Below are positions 1 through 9,641 of a DNA stretch of 64,000 nucleotides, in pieces. The stretch comes from Limnohabitans sp. Bal53 (lineage in GTDB: Bacteria > Pseudomonadota > Gammaproteobacteria > Burkholderiales > Burkholderiaceae_C). Position numbers and translations under genes: made by a program. The stretch's first letter is position 1; every line of letters begins with the position of its first letter. Below the pieces are notes generated by a model. That model made no database searches. It saw only the letters and a list, made by a program, of their open reading frames with translations, and was not told the DNA's origin. The stretch is from positions 186,001-250,000 of the forward strand of contig NZ_NESH01000004.1 of assembly GCF_003063355.1 (NCBI RefSeq), written 5' to 3'.

Positions 1-302
1 ACTTCGAGCAGGTCAAAATCGCCCAGGTCATCGCGGTGGTCAAAATCATTCAGGTTGGAAAAAAGGGCGTTACGCGTCTTTCGGCGGCGAAACCAGTCGA
101 GCACCGTGTTGGACAAAATCCGCTGAAACAGCAAAGGCAGCTCGTGCGCCGGTTTGTCGGCGTAGTGGCTGCACAGCTTGATCATGCTGTCTTGCACGAT
201 GTCCAGTGCCCCTTCCTCGTCGCCCACATGGTAGTAAGCCCGCTTGAAGGCTTTTTTCTCCACGCTTTTGAGGAAATCAGAAATGTCGGTGTCTGAGGCC
301 AA
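1..302 (-). CDS. RNA polymerase sigma factor, ECF-like (partial, runs off the window)
   Basis: Reading the reverse strand gives an open frame containing DISDFLKSVEKKAFKRAYYH, then EGALDIVQDSMIKLC and LLFQRILSNTVLDWFRRRKT. These match the layout of sigma-70 region 2: the helix with the DIVQD core, then the aromatic/basic promoter-melting segment. The product would direct core RNA polymerase to a specific promoter set. No ATG exists between the upstream in-frame stop and the conserved region, so the start is probably the TTG at 302, with no clear Shine-Dalgarno. Only about 100 residues are in the window; region 4 lies beyond base 1. The gene is divergent from ilvB. Family assignment is fairly firm; the start is uncertain. 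Confidence 0.72.
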   Translation of the reverse strand, partial: MASDTDISDFLKSVEKKAFKRAYYHVGDEEGALDIVQDSMIKLCSHYADKPAHELPLLFQRILSNTVLDWFRRRKTRNALFSNLNDFDHRDDLGDFDLLE

Positions 303-603
303 GGTGCTTGCAGCGGCGGGCTGTGTCCTGTGATTGCGAGAGTGGGGTACCGGGCAAAACGGGCGGCTGTTGCACGGGCCATGATGTCACTGGGCCGCTC
401 TTGGGGCATTGATTTTCAATGGCCCCACCGCAACGGTGCAATAATAGCGGGTTGCAATTGAAAAAAAGCAAACGGATCACCGTCCGGCACTTTTACAGTT
501 TGGTGCCCATGTCTGTGGTCTCAAGTCCCAAAGCCACTTCACAAGAGTCGCGCCCAGGGGCACCCAAGGTTTTTCGTTAGAGAAATTCACAAAGGTTGAA
601 TAT
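303..603. other. Intergenic region between the sigma factor gene and ilvB
   Basis: No gene is seen in these 301 bases, which separate two divergent genes and must hold both promoters. Two small perfect palindromes lie next to each other: CATTGA-TTT-TCAATG (407-421) and CACCG-CAA-CGGTG (426-438). An AT-rich AATAAT box (440-445) just beyond could be a -10 element for ilvB. AAAGG lies upstream of the ilvB ATG. No leader peptide or terminator resembling an ilv attenuator was found here, unlike leuA. Confidence 0.5.
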
Positions 604-2376
604 ATGGAAATCAATAAAGCCGAAATGGCATCCGCTGCGTCTGTCGCTTCATCAGGTCAAGAGTTGCGCGGAGCCGAAATTCTGGTCAAAGCGCTGCAAG
701 CCGAAAACGTCGAATTTGTCTGGGGCTACCCCGGTGGGGCTGTGCTCCACATCTACGACGCTTTCTACAAACAGGAAACCATCCAGCACGTGTTGGTGCG
801 ACACGAGCAAGCCGCAGTGCACGCTGCCGATGGCTATGCCCGCGCCACTGGCGAAGTCGGTGTGGCTTTGGTGACCTCTGGCCCCGGCCTGACCAACGCC
901 GTGACCGGCATCGCGACGGCCTACATGGACAGCATCCCGATGGTCATCATCAGCGGGCAAGTGCCCACTGCGGCCATTGGCCTTGATGCGTTTCAGGAGT
1001 GCGACACCGTGGGCATCACCCGCCCCATCGTCAAGCACAACTTCCTGGTCAAAGATGCCAAGGACATGGCCGAGGTCATGAAAAAGGCCTTCCACATTGC
1101 CCGCACTGGCCGCCCTGGCCCTGTGGTGGTGGATGTGCCCAAGGACGTGTCTTTCAACAAAACCCTCTACACCGGCTATCCCGACAAAGTCGAGATGCGT
1201 TCGTACAACCCGGTGCGCAAAGGCCACGGTGGTCAGATTCGCAAAGCCATGCAGTTGTTGATGTCGGCCAAACGCCCCTACATCTACACGGGTGGTGGTG
1301 TGCTGCTGAGCAATGCCAGCCCAGAGTTGCGCGCTTTGGTGGACATGCTGAACTTCCCGGTCACCAACACTTTGATGGGCTTGGGCGCGTTCCCGGCCAC
1401 AGACCGGCGTTTCCTTGGCATGCTGGGCATGCACGGCACGCTGGAAGCCAACAACGCCATGCAAAACTGCGACGTCTTGCTGGCCGTGGGGGCCCGTTTT
1501 GATGACCGCGTGATTGGCAACCCCAAGCATTTCGCGCAAAACGAACGCAAGATCATCCACATCGACATTGACCCCTCCAGCATCTCCAAGCGCGTCAAGG
1601 TCGACGTGCCGATCGTGGGCGATGTGAAAGACGTTTTGACAGAGCTGATGGGCATGATCCGCGAGTCCGGTCTCAAGCCTGATAGCCAGGCGCTTGCCCA
1701 ATGGTGGGAGACCGTTGAAGGTTGGCGCAGCCGCGAGTGCATGAAGTACGACAGCCAAAACAGCTTGGTCATCAAGCCACAGAAAGTCATCGAGACCCTG
1801 TGGGACATGACCAAAGACGCCGACGCGTACATCACCTCCGATGTGGGTCAGCATCAGATGTGGGCTGCCCAGTACTACAAGTTCAACGAGCCACGCCGCT
1901 GGATCAACTCGGGCGGTTTGGGCACCATGGGTGTGGGTATTCCTTATGCCATGGGCATCAAATTGGCCAAGCCAGACAGCGAAGTGTTTTGTGTGACGGG
2001 AGAAGGCTCGGTGCAGATGTGCATTCAGGAACTCTCAACTTGTCTGCAGTACAACACACCGATCAAAATTGTGGCCCTGAATAACGGTTACTTGGGCATG
2101 GTGCGACAGTGGCAGGAAATTGATTACTCGGGTCGCTACAGCCACAGCTACATGGATGCTTTGCCCAATTTCGTGAAGTTGGCAGAGGCCTATGGCCACG
2201 TCGGCATCTTGGTGGAAAAGCCTGAGGACGTGGAGCCTGCTTTGCGCGAAGCACGCAGGCTCAAGGATCGCACGGTTTTCTTGGACATCCGAACCGACCC
2301 CACGGAGAACGTGTTCCCCATGGTTCAGGCTGGCAAAGGCATCACCGAGATGCTGATGGGCGCTGAAGATCTTTAA
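604..2376 (+). CDS. ilvB: Acetolactate synthase, large (catalytic) subunit
   Basis: This ThDP- and FAD-dependent enzyme condenses two pyruvates, or pyruvate with 2-oxobutyrate, as the first committed step of valine, leucine and isoleucine synthesis. The 590 residues fit the family. The N-terminal ThDP domain shows the catalytic Glu in RHEQAAVHAADGYAR and the VWGYPGGAVLHIYDAF segment. The C-terminal ThDP/Mg motif is GEGSVQMCIQELS followed by NN about 20 residues later. The ATG at 604 has AAAGG upstream. It is followed by ilvN and ilvC in the same direction, the standard order in Burkholderiales, where this protein is also called IlvI. Confidence 0.97.
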   Translation: MEINKAEMASAASVASSGQELRGAEILVKALQAENVEFVWGYPGGAVLHIYDAFYKQETIQHVLVRHEQAAVHAADGYARATGEVGVALVTSGPGLTNAVTGIATAYMDSIPMVIISGQVPTAAIGLDAFQECDTVGITRPIVKHNFLVKDAKDMAEVMKKAFHIARTGRPGPVVVDVPKDVSFNKTLYTGYPDKVEMRSYNPVRKGHGGQIRKAMQLLMSAKRPYIYTGGGVLLSNASPELRALVDMLNFPVTNTLMGLGAFPATDRRFLGMLGMHGTLEANNAMQNCDVLLAVGARFDDRVIGNPKHFAQNERKIIHIDIDPSSISKRVKVDVPIVGDVKDVLTELMGMIRESGLKPDSQALAQWWETVEGWRSRECMKYDSQNSLVIKPQKVIETLWDMTKDADAYITSDVGQHQMWAAQYYKFNEPRRWINSGGLGTMGVGIPYAMGIKLAKPDSEVFCVTGEGSVQMCIQELSTCLQYNTPIKIVALNNGYLGMVRQWQEIDYSGRYSHSYMDALPNFVKLAEAYGHVGILVEKPEDVEPALREARRLKDRTVFLDIRTDPTENVFPMVQAGKGITEMLMGAEDL

Positions 2377-2508
2377 TTCATCACACTGGACGAATCTATT
2401 GCCCGCCAAGCCTGCGCATTACCGTGTGCAGGGGAGGGCGGCGAAAAACGGCAGTTCACTGCGCCAAACTTTCTTGGTTGCATGCCGTCGCAAAAAGAGG
2501 AATCACAC

Positions 2509-3000
2509 ATGAAACACATCATCGCTGTATTGATCGAAAACGAAGCGGGCGCTTTGTCCCGCGTGGTGGGCCTGTTTTCGGCCCGTGGCTACAACATCGA
2601 GTCCTTGACCGTGGCCCCGACCGAAGACCCCAGTTTGTCTCGCATGACCATCCAGACCACAGGCTCTGACGATGTCATCGAGCAAATCACCAAGCACCTG
2701 AATCGCTTGATTGAGGTGGTGAAGGTGGTGGACCTGACCGAAGGCGCTTACACCGAGCGCGAGTTGATGCTCGTGAAAGTGCGGGCCGTGGGCAAAGAAC
2801 GCGAAGAAATGAAACGCATGGCCGACATCTTCCGTGGCCGTGTGATTGATGTCACGGACAAAAGCTACACCATTGAGCTCACCGGTGACCAATCGAAGAA
2901 CGACGCCTTTTTGGAGGCGATCGACCGCAGTGCCATCTTGGAGACCGTGCGCACCGGTGCATGCGGTATCGGGCGCGGCGAGCGCATCCTGCGCGTCTAA
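2509..3000 (+). CDS. ilvN: Acetolactate synthase, small (regulatory) subunit
   Basis: This is the regulatory subunit that activates the catalytic subunit and confers valine feedback inhibition. The 163 residues begin with an ACT domain (MKHIIAVLIENEAGALSRVV, then GLFSARGYNIESL), followed by the C-terminal ALS_ss domain. The frame is open from 2482, but the ATG at 2509 is preferred because GAGGA sits just upstream and family members begin with MKHII. It lies between ilvB and ilvC, 40 bp before the ilvC start. The E. coli isozyme III counterpart is IlvH. Confidence 0.96.
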   Translation: MKHIIAVLIENEAGALSRVVGLFSARGYNIESLTVAPTEDPSLSRMTIQTTGSDDVIEQITKHLNRLIEVVKVVDLTEGAYTERELMLVKVRAVGKEREEMKRMADIFRGRVIDVTDKSYTIELTGDQSKNDAFLEAIDRSAILETVRTGACGIGRGERILRV

Positions 3001-4056
<1,056 letters not shown>

Positions 4057-4078
4057 TCGGGCCCTTGGGCAAACTGAG

Positions 4079-4104
4079 AAAAGGCCACTTGAGTGGCCTT
4101 TTTC
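4079..4104 (+). terminator. Rho-independent terminator after ilvC
   Basis: AAAAGGCCACT (4079-4089) pairs with AGTGGCCTTTT (4092-4102) over a very short loop, followed by T residues. It closes the ilvBNC unit 22 bp after the stop codon. Confidence 0.85.
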
Positions 4105-4176
4105 TTGGGCGCTGGGTGTGCCTTAAACTCAGCTGACACGGGATGGATCCAAAAAAAACCGCAACAGGAATGGACG

Positions 4177-4992
4177 ATGAACAAAACCAACAACACCGCT
4201 GAAGACGCAGAAGGCTCAGCGCCAGTGCGTAAACCCTCCAAGGGCATTTACATGCTGCCCAATATGATCACTTTGGCGGCCTTGTTTGCGGGTTTTTATG
4301 CCGTTGTTATGGCCATCAATGGCCGTTTTGATTTGGCCACCGTGGGCATCTTCAGCGCCATGGTGCTCGACAGCTTGGACGGACGCGTGGCCCGAATGAC
4401 CAACACCCAAAGTGCTTTTGGCGAGCAAATGGATTCGCTGTCAGACATGGTGTCTTTCGGCGCTGCGCCTGCCTTGATTGCTTACGTTTGGACCTTGCAG
4501 GAGTTGGGCCGCTGGGGTTGGATTGCGGCTTTTGTTTATTGCGCCTGTGCGGCCCTGCGCCTGGCACGTTTTAACGTCAATACGGGCGTCGTCGATAAGC
4601 GCTATTTTCAGGGCTTGCCATCTCCGGCTGCTGCTGCTTTGGTGATGGGCTTTGTGTGGATCATGTTTGACAACGCTGTGCCTGCCAAAGCCGTGTCTTG
4701 GGGCATGTTTGCTGTGTGCCTGTTCGCAGGTTTGACCATGGTGACCAATGTGCCGTTCTATAGCTTCAAGGACATGCACATGAAAAAGAGCGTGCCCTTT
4801 GCCACGCTGGTGCTGGTGGCGTTGGGCATTGCGGTGGTCAACATCGACCCGCCCATTGTGTTGTTTTCGCTGTTTGTGGGCTATGGTCTGAGTGGTTATG
4901 TGATTTACGTCTGGCGCAAGGCCAAGGGACAGCCCACCAGCATGATCAGCACCTCGACCGACGACCCCGATGAGCGCGGCTTGCACCAGTGA
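4177..4992 (+). CDS. pssA: CDP-diacylglycerol-serine O-phosphatidyltransferase
   Basis: This integral membrane enzyme makes phosphatidylserine from CDP-diacylglycerol and L-serine, the precursor of phosphatidylethanolamine. The CDP-alcohol phosphotransferase signature is visible as DSLDGRVAR, then G and two spaced Asp in AFGEQMDSLSD. Multiple hydrophobic segments follow. The frame opens at 4093 inside the ilvC terminator, so the ATG at 4177 (MNKTNNT...) is the realistic start, giving 271 residues. It is the type II PssA form with a short polar N-terminus. The C-terminus is polar and Asp/Ser/Thr-rich. In related genomes pssA also often stands between ilvC and leuA. Confidence 0.94.
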   Translation: MNKTNNTAEDAEGSAPVRKPSKGIYMLPNMITLAALFAGFYAVVMAINGRFDLATVGIFSAMVLDSLDGRVARMTNTQSAFGEQMDSLSDMVSFGAAPALIAYVWTLQELGRWGWIAAFVYCACAALRLARFNVNTGVVDKRYFQGLPSPAAAALVMGFVWIMFDNAVPAKAVSWGMFAVCLFAGLTMVTNVPFYSFKDMHMKKSVPFATLVLVALGIAVVNIDPPIVLFSLFVGYGLSGYVIYVWRKAKGQPTSMISTSTDDPDERGLHQ

Positions 4993-5040
4993 TGTCCGGT
5001 GCAGGACAAGGCTTGTTTTGAGTTGTGCTAGAGTTACCCT

Positions 5041-5094
5041 ATGAACTTTACTTTGTTTGCTCTACTGCTAGCGCCCCACGGGCGGGATGTGTAG
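5041..5094 (+). CDS. leuL: Leucine leader peptide of the leuA attenuator
   Basis: A 17-codon frame starting at ATG 5041 and ending with TAG 5092-5094 encodes MNFTLFALLLAPHGRDV. Four codons are Leu (TTG, then CTA-CTG-CTA at 5062-5070); the three clustered ones include CTA, which is rare in the neighbouring genes. It lies directly before a set of mutually exclusive hairpins and the leuA gene, so it fits a transcription-attenuation leader peptide sensing charged tRNA-Leu. It is too short for ordinary gene callers. A GAG at 5031-5033 is the only weak Shine-Dalgarno candidate. The function is inferred from architecture; the symbol is by analogy with enterobacterial leuL. Confidence 0.72.
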   Translation: MNFTLFALLLAPHGRDV

Positions 5095-5148
5095 CGCACG
5101 CAAACATTTTCCCAAAAGGCCCGTATGCCATCCGCAACGGGCTTTTTG
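5072..5148 (+). promoter_or_regulatory. Transcription attenuator upstream of leuA
   Basis: Four segments are visible. Segment 1, CGCCC (5072-5076), pairs perfectly with segment 2, GGGCG (5080-5084). Segment 2 as ACGGGC (5078-5083) is also the perfect complement of segment 3, GCCCGT (5119-5124). Segment 3 also pairs with segment 4, ACGGGC (5137-5142), which is followed by TTTTT. 1:2 plus 3:4 is the terminating form and 2:3 the antiterminating form. A ribosome stalled on the Leu codons at 5062-5070 would cover segment 1 and free segment 2, giving read-through into leuA when leucine is scarce. Confidence 0.75.
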
Positions 5149-5189
5149 CATTTTTGCTTGGACTTGCGGGTGATTAACCAGGAGTGAAC

Positions 5190-6728
5190 ATGGCTGACAA
5201 ACTGATTATTTTCGACACCACCTTGCGCGACGGCGAGCAATCGCCCGGCGCCTCCATGACCCGCGACGAAAAGCTGCGCATTGCCCGTCAGCTGGAGCGT
5301 CTGCGAGTGGACGTGATCGAAGCTGGTTTTGCCGCCAGTTCCAATGGTGACTTCGAGGCCGTGAAATGCATTGCCGACGCGATCAAGGACTCGACCATTT
5401 GCTCTTTGTCGCGCGCCAATGACCGCGATATTTCTCGTGCGGCCGAGGCCCTCAAAGGCGCTAACAGTGGGCGCATCCACACCTTCATTGCGACGTCCCC
5501 TCTGCACATGGAAAAAAAGCTGCGCATGACGCCTGACCAGGTGTTTGAGCAGGCCAAGCAGTCGGTGCGTTTTGCCCGAAATTTGGTGGGTGATGTCGAA
5601 TTCAGTCCGGAAGACGGCTACCGCAGCGACATGGACTTTTTGTGCCGTGTGCTCGAAGCCGTGATTGCCGAAGGTGCCTCCACCATCAACGTGCCCGACA
5701 CCGTGGGCTATGCCGTGCCTGAGCTTTACGGCGAATTCATCCGCACCCTGCGCGAGCGCATCCCCAACTCTGACAAAGCGATTTGGTCCGTGCATTGCCA
5801 CAACGACCTGGGAATGGCGGTGGCCAACTCCTTGGCAGGTGTCAAGATCGGTGGCGCACGTCAGGTTGAGTGCACCATCAACGGCTTGGGCGAGCGTGCC
5901 GGTAATTGCTCACTCGAGGAAGTGGTCATGGCCGTTAAAACACGCCGCGACTACTTTGGTCTTGACCTTGGCATTGACACCAGCCACATCGTGGCCGCCA
6001 GCCGCATGGTCAGTCAGACCACCGGTTTTGTGGTTCAGCCCAACAAGGCTGTGGTGGGTGCCAACGCCTTTGCCCATGCCTCGGGCATTCACCAGGACGG
6101 TGTGCTCAAAGCGCGTGACACCTACGAAATCATGCGTGCCGAGGATGTGGGTTGGTCCACCAACAAGATTGTGTTGGGCAAACTCAGCGGCCGCAACGCG
6201 TTCAAACAACGCTTACAGGACCTGGGCGTCACTTTGGACAGTGAAACTGAAATCAACAACGCCTTTGCTAAATTCAAAGAGTTGGCCGACCGCAAGAGCG
6301 AGATTTTTGATGAAGACATCCTGGCCTTGGTCAGCGACGAGAGTGTGACCACTGAAAAAGAGCAATACGGCTTCGTTTCCATGTCGCAGCACAGCGAAAC
6401 TGGCGAACGCCCCCACGCTTCGGTGGTGTTCACGGTGGCAGGCAAAGAGGTGCAAACCCAGTCCGATGGCAATGGGCCGGTGGATGCCTCGCTCAAAGCC
6501 ATTGAGTCGCACATCAAGAGCGGCGCTGAGATGGTTCTGTATTCGGTCAACGCCATCAGTGGTTCGACCGAAAGCCAGGGCGAAGTGACAGTGCGACTGC
6601 AAAACAGTGGCCGTGTGGTCAACGGGGTAGGCTCAGACCCCGACATCGTCGTTGCCTCGGCGAAAGCCTACCTGAGTGCCTTGAACAAACTGCAGAGCAA
6701 GGCTGACAGGGTGGCTGCTCAGGGGTAA
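5190..6728 (+). CDS. leuA: 2-isopropylmalate synthase
   Basis: LeuA condenses acetyl-CoA with 2-oxoisovalerate, the committed step to leucine. The TIM-barrel part carries [15 protein letters not shown] (metal-binding Asp and catalytic Arg region) and the metal-binding [16 protein letters not shown] motif; [18 protein letters not shown] follows. The C-terminal LeuA dimer/regulatory domain begins near residue 390. The ATG at 5190 has AGGAG six bases upstream, giving 512 residues; a GTG at 5184 overlaps that ribosome-binding site and is less likely. Transcription is probably controlled by the leader peptide and attenuator just upstream. The leuCDB genes are not in the window. Confidence 0.97.
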   Translation: MADKLIIFDTTLRDGEQSPGASMTRDEKLRIARQLERLRVDVIEAGFAASSNGDFEAVKCIADAIKDSTICSLSRANDRDISRAAEALKGANSGRIHTFIATSPLHMEKKLRMTPDQVFEQAKQSVRFARNLVGDVEFSPEDGYRSDMDFLCRVLEAVIAEGASTINVPDTVGYAVPELYGEFIRTLRERIPNSDKAIWSVHCHNDLGMAVANSLAGVKIGGARQVECTINGLGERAGNCSLEEVVMAVKTRRDYFGLDLGIDTSHIVAASRMVSQTTGFVVQPNKAVVGANAFAHASGIHQDGVLKARDTYEIMRAEDVGWSTNKIVLGKLSGRNAFKQRLQDLGVTLDSETEINNAFAKFKELADRKSEIFDEDILALVSDESVTTEKEQYGFVSMSQHSETGERPHASVVFTVAGKEVQTQSDGNGPVDASLKAIESHIKSGAEMVLYSVNAISGSTESQGEVTVRLQNSGRVVNGVGSDPDIVVASAKAYLSALNKLQSKADRVAAQG

Positions 6729-6742
6729 ATTGAATACTAAAT

Positions 6743-6758
6743 AAGCAATTAATTGCTT
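6743..6758. repeat. 16-bp perfect palindrome between leuA and pbpG
   Basis: AAGCAATTAATTGCTT reads the same on both strands. It lies 14 bp after the leuA stop and immediately before the terminator hairpin. It could be an operator for pbpG or simply part of the 3' untranslated structure; nothing else in the window repeats it. Confidence 0.4.
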
Positions 6759-6761
6759 TAT

Positions 6762-6799
6762 AAAAGTCACGTAAGTCATTGTTCTTGCGTGACTTTTTC
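6762..6799 (+). terminator. Rho-independent terminator after leuA
   Basis: AAAAGTCACG (6762-6771) pairs with CGTGACTTTT (6788-6797) across a 16-base loop and ends in a T run. Confidence 0.8.
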
Positions 6800-6844
6800 T
6801 AATTAGATACACTGAGAAGAATAATACCAACTTATGATCAGTCA

Positions 6845-7999
6845 ATGCGTGTGAGATTTGCATCCTTCGTCCCGCGAACCCAAACTTGGTTGCGCGCTGC
6901 AGCCTTGGCCTTGTCCGTGGGTTTGATCACGATCGTGTCTGGTCAGTTGAGCTTGGTTTACGCACAAAACGCCAAACAGGCACCTTCCAAAGCACAAAAG
7001 AGCAAAAAAAGCGCCGATAAGACCATGGCTCCCCGCAAAGGCCACAAAGCCCAAAGCGCAGCGGCACGCAAAAAGCAGACAGCCAAAAAATCCGCGGCCC
7101 GAAAACAAAGCGTGGTCAAAGCTGACCGCAACACCAAGCAACTCAGGGCGAGCCGAAATGCGCGTCCAATTCGTGCGTCATTCGGCCAAATGGCAGGGTT
7201 GCACGCCACAGCCGATGCTTTGGGCCTGCACTCCAGTGTGGCTCTGGTAGTAGATCAAGAGACCCAGGAAGTCCTTTACAGCAAAAATGACCATGCGGTC
7301 CTGCCCATTGCGTCCTTGACCAAGCTGATGACTGGCTTGGTCATTGCTGAGGCCCGCTTGCCCATGGACGAGCGCATCCGCATCACCCAAGCCGACGTGG
7401 ACACGGAAAAAGGAAGTTCGTCTCGCTTGGCCGTGGGCACCGAACTCAGTCGCGGCGAGTTGATGCACTTGTCTCTCATGTCCAGTGAAAACCGCGCCGC
7501 CCATGCTTTAGGGCGAACTTTCCCTGGGGGTATGGATTTGTTTGTCAGTCTCATGAACCAGCGGGCCAAGGCTTTGGGCATGAAGGACACACGCTATGTG
7601 GAACCAACCGGCCTGTCCAGTCAGAACCAGTCGAGCGCCAATGATTTGGCTGTCTTGGCTGCCAAAGCCTACGATGAGCCCATGTTGCGGGAGTTGTCCA
7701 CGTCGCACGGCCGTGAGGTGTCGGTGGGGCGCAGAACATTGCAATACAACAATACCAATCGCTTGGTGAAAAGCCCTCAATGGGACATTGGGTTGCAAAA
7801 AACCGGTTACATCTCGGAGGCGGGACGTTGCTTGGTGATGCAGGCCCAAGTAGCGGGTCGCAACCTGATCATGGTGTTTCTGGACTCTGCGGGCAAGTTC
7901 AGCCGCTTGGGAGATGCCGAGCGGGTACGCAAGTGGTTGGAGCAAAAGTCGTCCATGGACAAACGCTCGTGGGAAACCGTTGCCCAAATGCCGAGCTGA
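6845..7999 (+). CDS. pbpG: D-alanyl-D-alanine endopeptidase (PBP7-like)
   Basis: This is a periplasmic S11-family penicillin-binding protein that cleaves D-Ala cross-links during peptidoglycan remodelling. All three active-site motifs are present: SLTK (in LPIASLTKLMTGL), SEN (in SLMSSENRAAH) and KTG (in GLQKTGYISEAG). The N-terminus has a hydrophobic signal segment ending near the VYAQN sequence. Between it and the catalytic domain lies a long linker (about residues 40-115) very rich in Lys, Arg, Ala and Ser, longer than in E. coli PBP7 and probably electrostatic. Total 384 residues. Convergent with the IclR gene, 23 bp apart. Confidence 0.92.
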   Translation: MRVRFASFVPRTQTWLRAAALALSVGLITIVSGQLSLVYAQNAKQAPSKAQKSKKSADKTMAPRKGHKAQSAAARKKQTAKKSAARKQSVVKADRNTKQLRASRNARPIRASFGQMAGLHATADALGLHSSVALVVDQETQEVLYSKNDHAVLPIASLTKLMTGLVIAEARLPMDERIRITQADVDTEKGSSSRLAVGTELSRGELMHLSLMSSENRAAHALGRTFPGGMDLFVSLMNQRAKALGMKDTRYVEPTGLSSQNQSSANDLAVLAAKAYDEPMLRELSTSHGREVSVGRRTLQYNNTNRLVKSPQWDIGLQKTGYISEAGRCLVMQAQVAGRNLIMVFLDSAGKFSRLGDAERVRKWLEQKSSMDKRSWETVAQMPS

Positions 8000-8022
8000 G
8001 CTCGGAGCGCAGTGACAGACCG

Positions 8023-8802
8023 CTAGCGTTCCTCCTGGTGTCCCAAGGTTTCTGAAATTGCTTTGGCGGTTTCCTGAAGTTTGGGCAGCCAGCTTTCATC
8101 CAGGCGATCTGCAGGGGCGGAAATGGAAAGGCCAGCCAGAAGCTTTCCTTGATCGTCATAAATGCCCGCAGCGATGCAGCGCACTCCCAGTTCCAACTCT
8201 TCGTTGTCACGCGCAAAACCCGATTGCTTGACTCGGGAGAGTTCCCTCTCCAGCACCTGAATTTGAGTGATGCTGTTGCGTGTTTGGCCAGCCAAACCCG
8301 TGCGCGTGGAATAGGAGCGTACCCGCAAAGGGTCGTCGGCAGCCAAAAAGAGCTTACCCACTGAGGTCAAGTGCAAAGGTGCTCGCCCACCAATGGCGCG
8401 AACCACTTGCATGCCCGAGCGTTCGCTGTAGGCGCGTTCGATGTAGACGATTTCATCGCCCTGGCGCATGCTCAGATTGACGGGTTGCTGAATGAGTTTG
8501 TGCAAATCACGCATGGGGGCCAAGGCTGCATCGCGCACATTGAGTCTGCCCTTGACCAGATTCCCCAATTCCAGCAATCGCATGCCCAGGCGGTAGCTGC
8601 CGGCCTCAGGACGGTCCACAAAACGGCCTGTGGCCAAGTCGTTCAGGATACGGTGTGCGGTTGAGGGGTGCAGCCCGGTTTTTTGGCTGATTTCTTTGAG
8701 AGAGATTGCTTCTTCGCGGGACGCCAGCACATCGATCAGGGTGAACATGCGTTCAATCACTTGGATGGTGGGCGCGGAAGTGAGGGCGGGGTCTTTTTTC
8801 AT
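8023..8802 (-). CDS. IclR-family transcriptional regulator
   Basis: The 259 residues have the IclR layout. A winged helix-turn-helix covers about residues 10-80 (TLIDVLASREEAISLKEISQ, then KTGLHPSTAHRILNDL), and the effector-binding domain follows (GDEIVYIERAYSERSGMQ, GRAPLHLTSVGKLFLA, and ELGVRCIAAGIYDDQGKLLAG near the end). Family members bind small metabolites and repress or activate adjacent catabolic genes, but no catabolic operon is adjacent here, so its target is not apparent. Convergent with pbpG and same strand as the downstream-oriented bpt/aat pair. Confidence 0.92.
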   Translation of the reverse strand: MKKDPALTSAPTIQVIERMFTLIDVLASREEAISLKEISQKTGLHPSTAHRILNDLATGRFVDRPEAGSYRLGMRLLELGNLVKGRLNVRDAALAPMRDLHKLIQQPVNLSMRQGDEIVYIERAYSERSGMQVVRAIGGRAPLHLTSVGKLFLAADDPLRVRSYSTRTGLAGQTRNSITQIQVLERELSRVKQSGFARDNEELELGVRCIAAGIYDDQGKLLAGLSISAPADRLDESWLPKLQETAKAISETLGHQEER

Positions 8803-8900
8803 CGTGTGCTACCTGGGCATTTCATTTTACACAGTGAAATGAAGGAGGGCTTGGTGTGCTGAGGTGACAGCATTCAGCCGTGATCCTGATGCACCCATGG

Positions 8901-9641
8901 TCACTCCGTAAAAGGCTGCCATTGTCCCTGCACACGAAGTTCGCAGGGTTTGAAGCGTGATTTGTAGTTCATCTTGGGGCTGCCATCGATCCAGTAACCC
9001 AAATAAACATAAGGCAGTCCCAATTGGGCCGCTTGTTGGATTTGCCAAAGAACCCCGAAGGTGCCAAAGCTGGAGGTGTCATCGGGTTCATAAAAGGTGT
9101 AAACCGCCGATAAACCCTGGTTGAGCACGTCCACAATGCTGACCATCTTCAAATCACCAAGCCCCTCGCCTTTGCCGGGGGTTCTGAACTCCACAATGCG
9201 CGAGTTGACTCGGCTTTGCAGCAGGAACTGCGTGTACTGGTCCACGCTGTCGTGGTCCATGCCGCCGCCAGGGTGTCGGGTGTTTTGGTAGCGCAAATAC
9301 AGCGCGTAATGCTCTGGGTCGTACTGCAAATCGAGCACACGCACGCTCAAATCGCAGTGGGTCCTCCAAGCTCGGCGCTGACTGCGGTCCGGTTTGAAGG
9401 CGTCAACCCGCACGCGCAATGGCTGGCAGGCTTGGCAGCCATCGCAGTAGGGCCGGTAGGTGAACAAGCCGCTGCGCCGAAATCCCTGCTCGACCAGGTC
9501 CGCATACACCTCGTTGTGGATCAGGTGGCTGGGCGTGGCCACTTGGGAGCGGGCAGAGCGATCGGGCAGATAGCTGCATGCGTAGGGTGCGGTCGCGTAG
9601 AACTGCAGGGTCTGTAGCGGGAGTTCTTTGAGTTGGCTCAT
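8901..9641 (-). CDS. bpt: Bacterial leucyl-tRNA--protein transferase (N-end rule, Bpt/ATE family)
   Basis: This aminoacyl-tRNA transferase adds a leucine to proteins with N-terminal Asp or Glu, marking them for the ClpS/ClpAP pathway; it is homologous to eukaryotic arginyltransferase. The N-terminal Cys-rich substrate region shows PYACSYLP and [13 protein letters not shown]. The C-terminal GNAT-like part includes [13 protein letters not shown] and [17 protein letters not shown]. The 246 residues are full length. Its ATG overlaps the TGA of the upstream aat gene by four bases, so the two transferases are co-translated. Confidence 0.94.
   Translation of the reverse strand: MSQLKELPLQTLQFYATAPYACSYLPDRSARSQVATPSHLIHNEVYADLVEQGFRRSGLFTYRPYCDGCQACQPLRVRVDAFKPDRSQRRAWRTHCDLSVRVLDLQYDPEHYALYLRYQNTRHPGGGMDHDSVDQYTQFLLQSRVNSRIVEFRTPGKGEGLGDLKMVSIVDVLNQGLSAVYTFYEPDDTSSFGTFGVLWQIQQAAQLGLPYVYLGYWIDGSPKMNYKSRFKPCELRVQGQWQPFTE

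Noticed and set aside
303-603. An ilv-type leader peptide/attenuator before ilvB
   Set aside because: No short frame rich in Ile, Val or Leu and no terminator hairpin with a T run was found there.
652-1854. 400-codon minus-strand frame opposite ilvB
   Set aside because: Antisense shadow with His-rich low-complexity translation and no family resemblance; ilvB is certain on the other strand.
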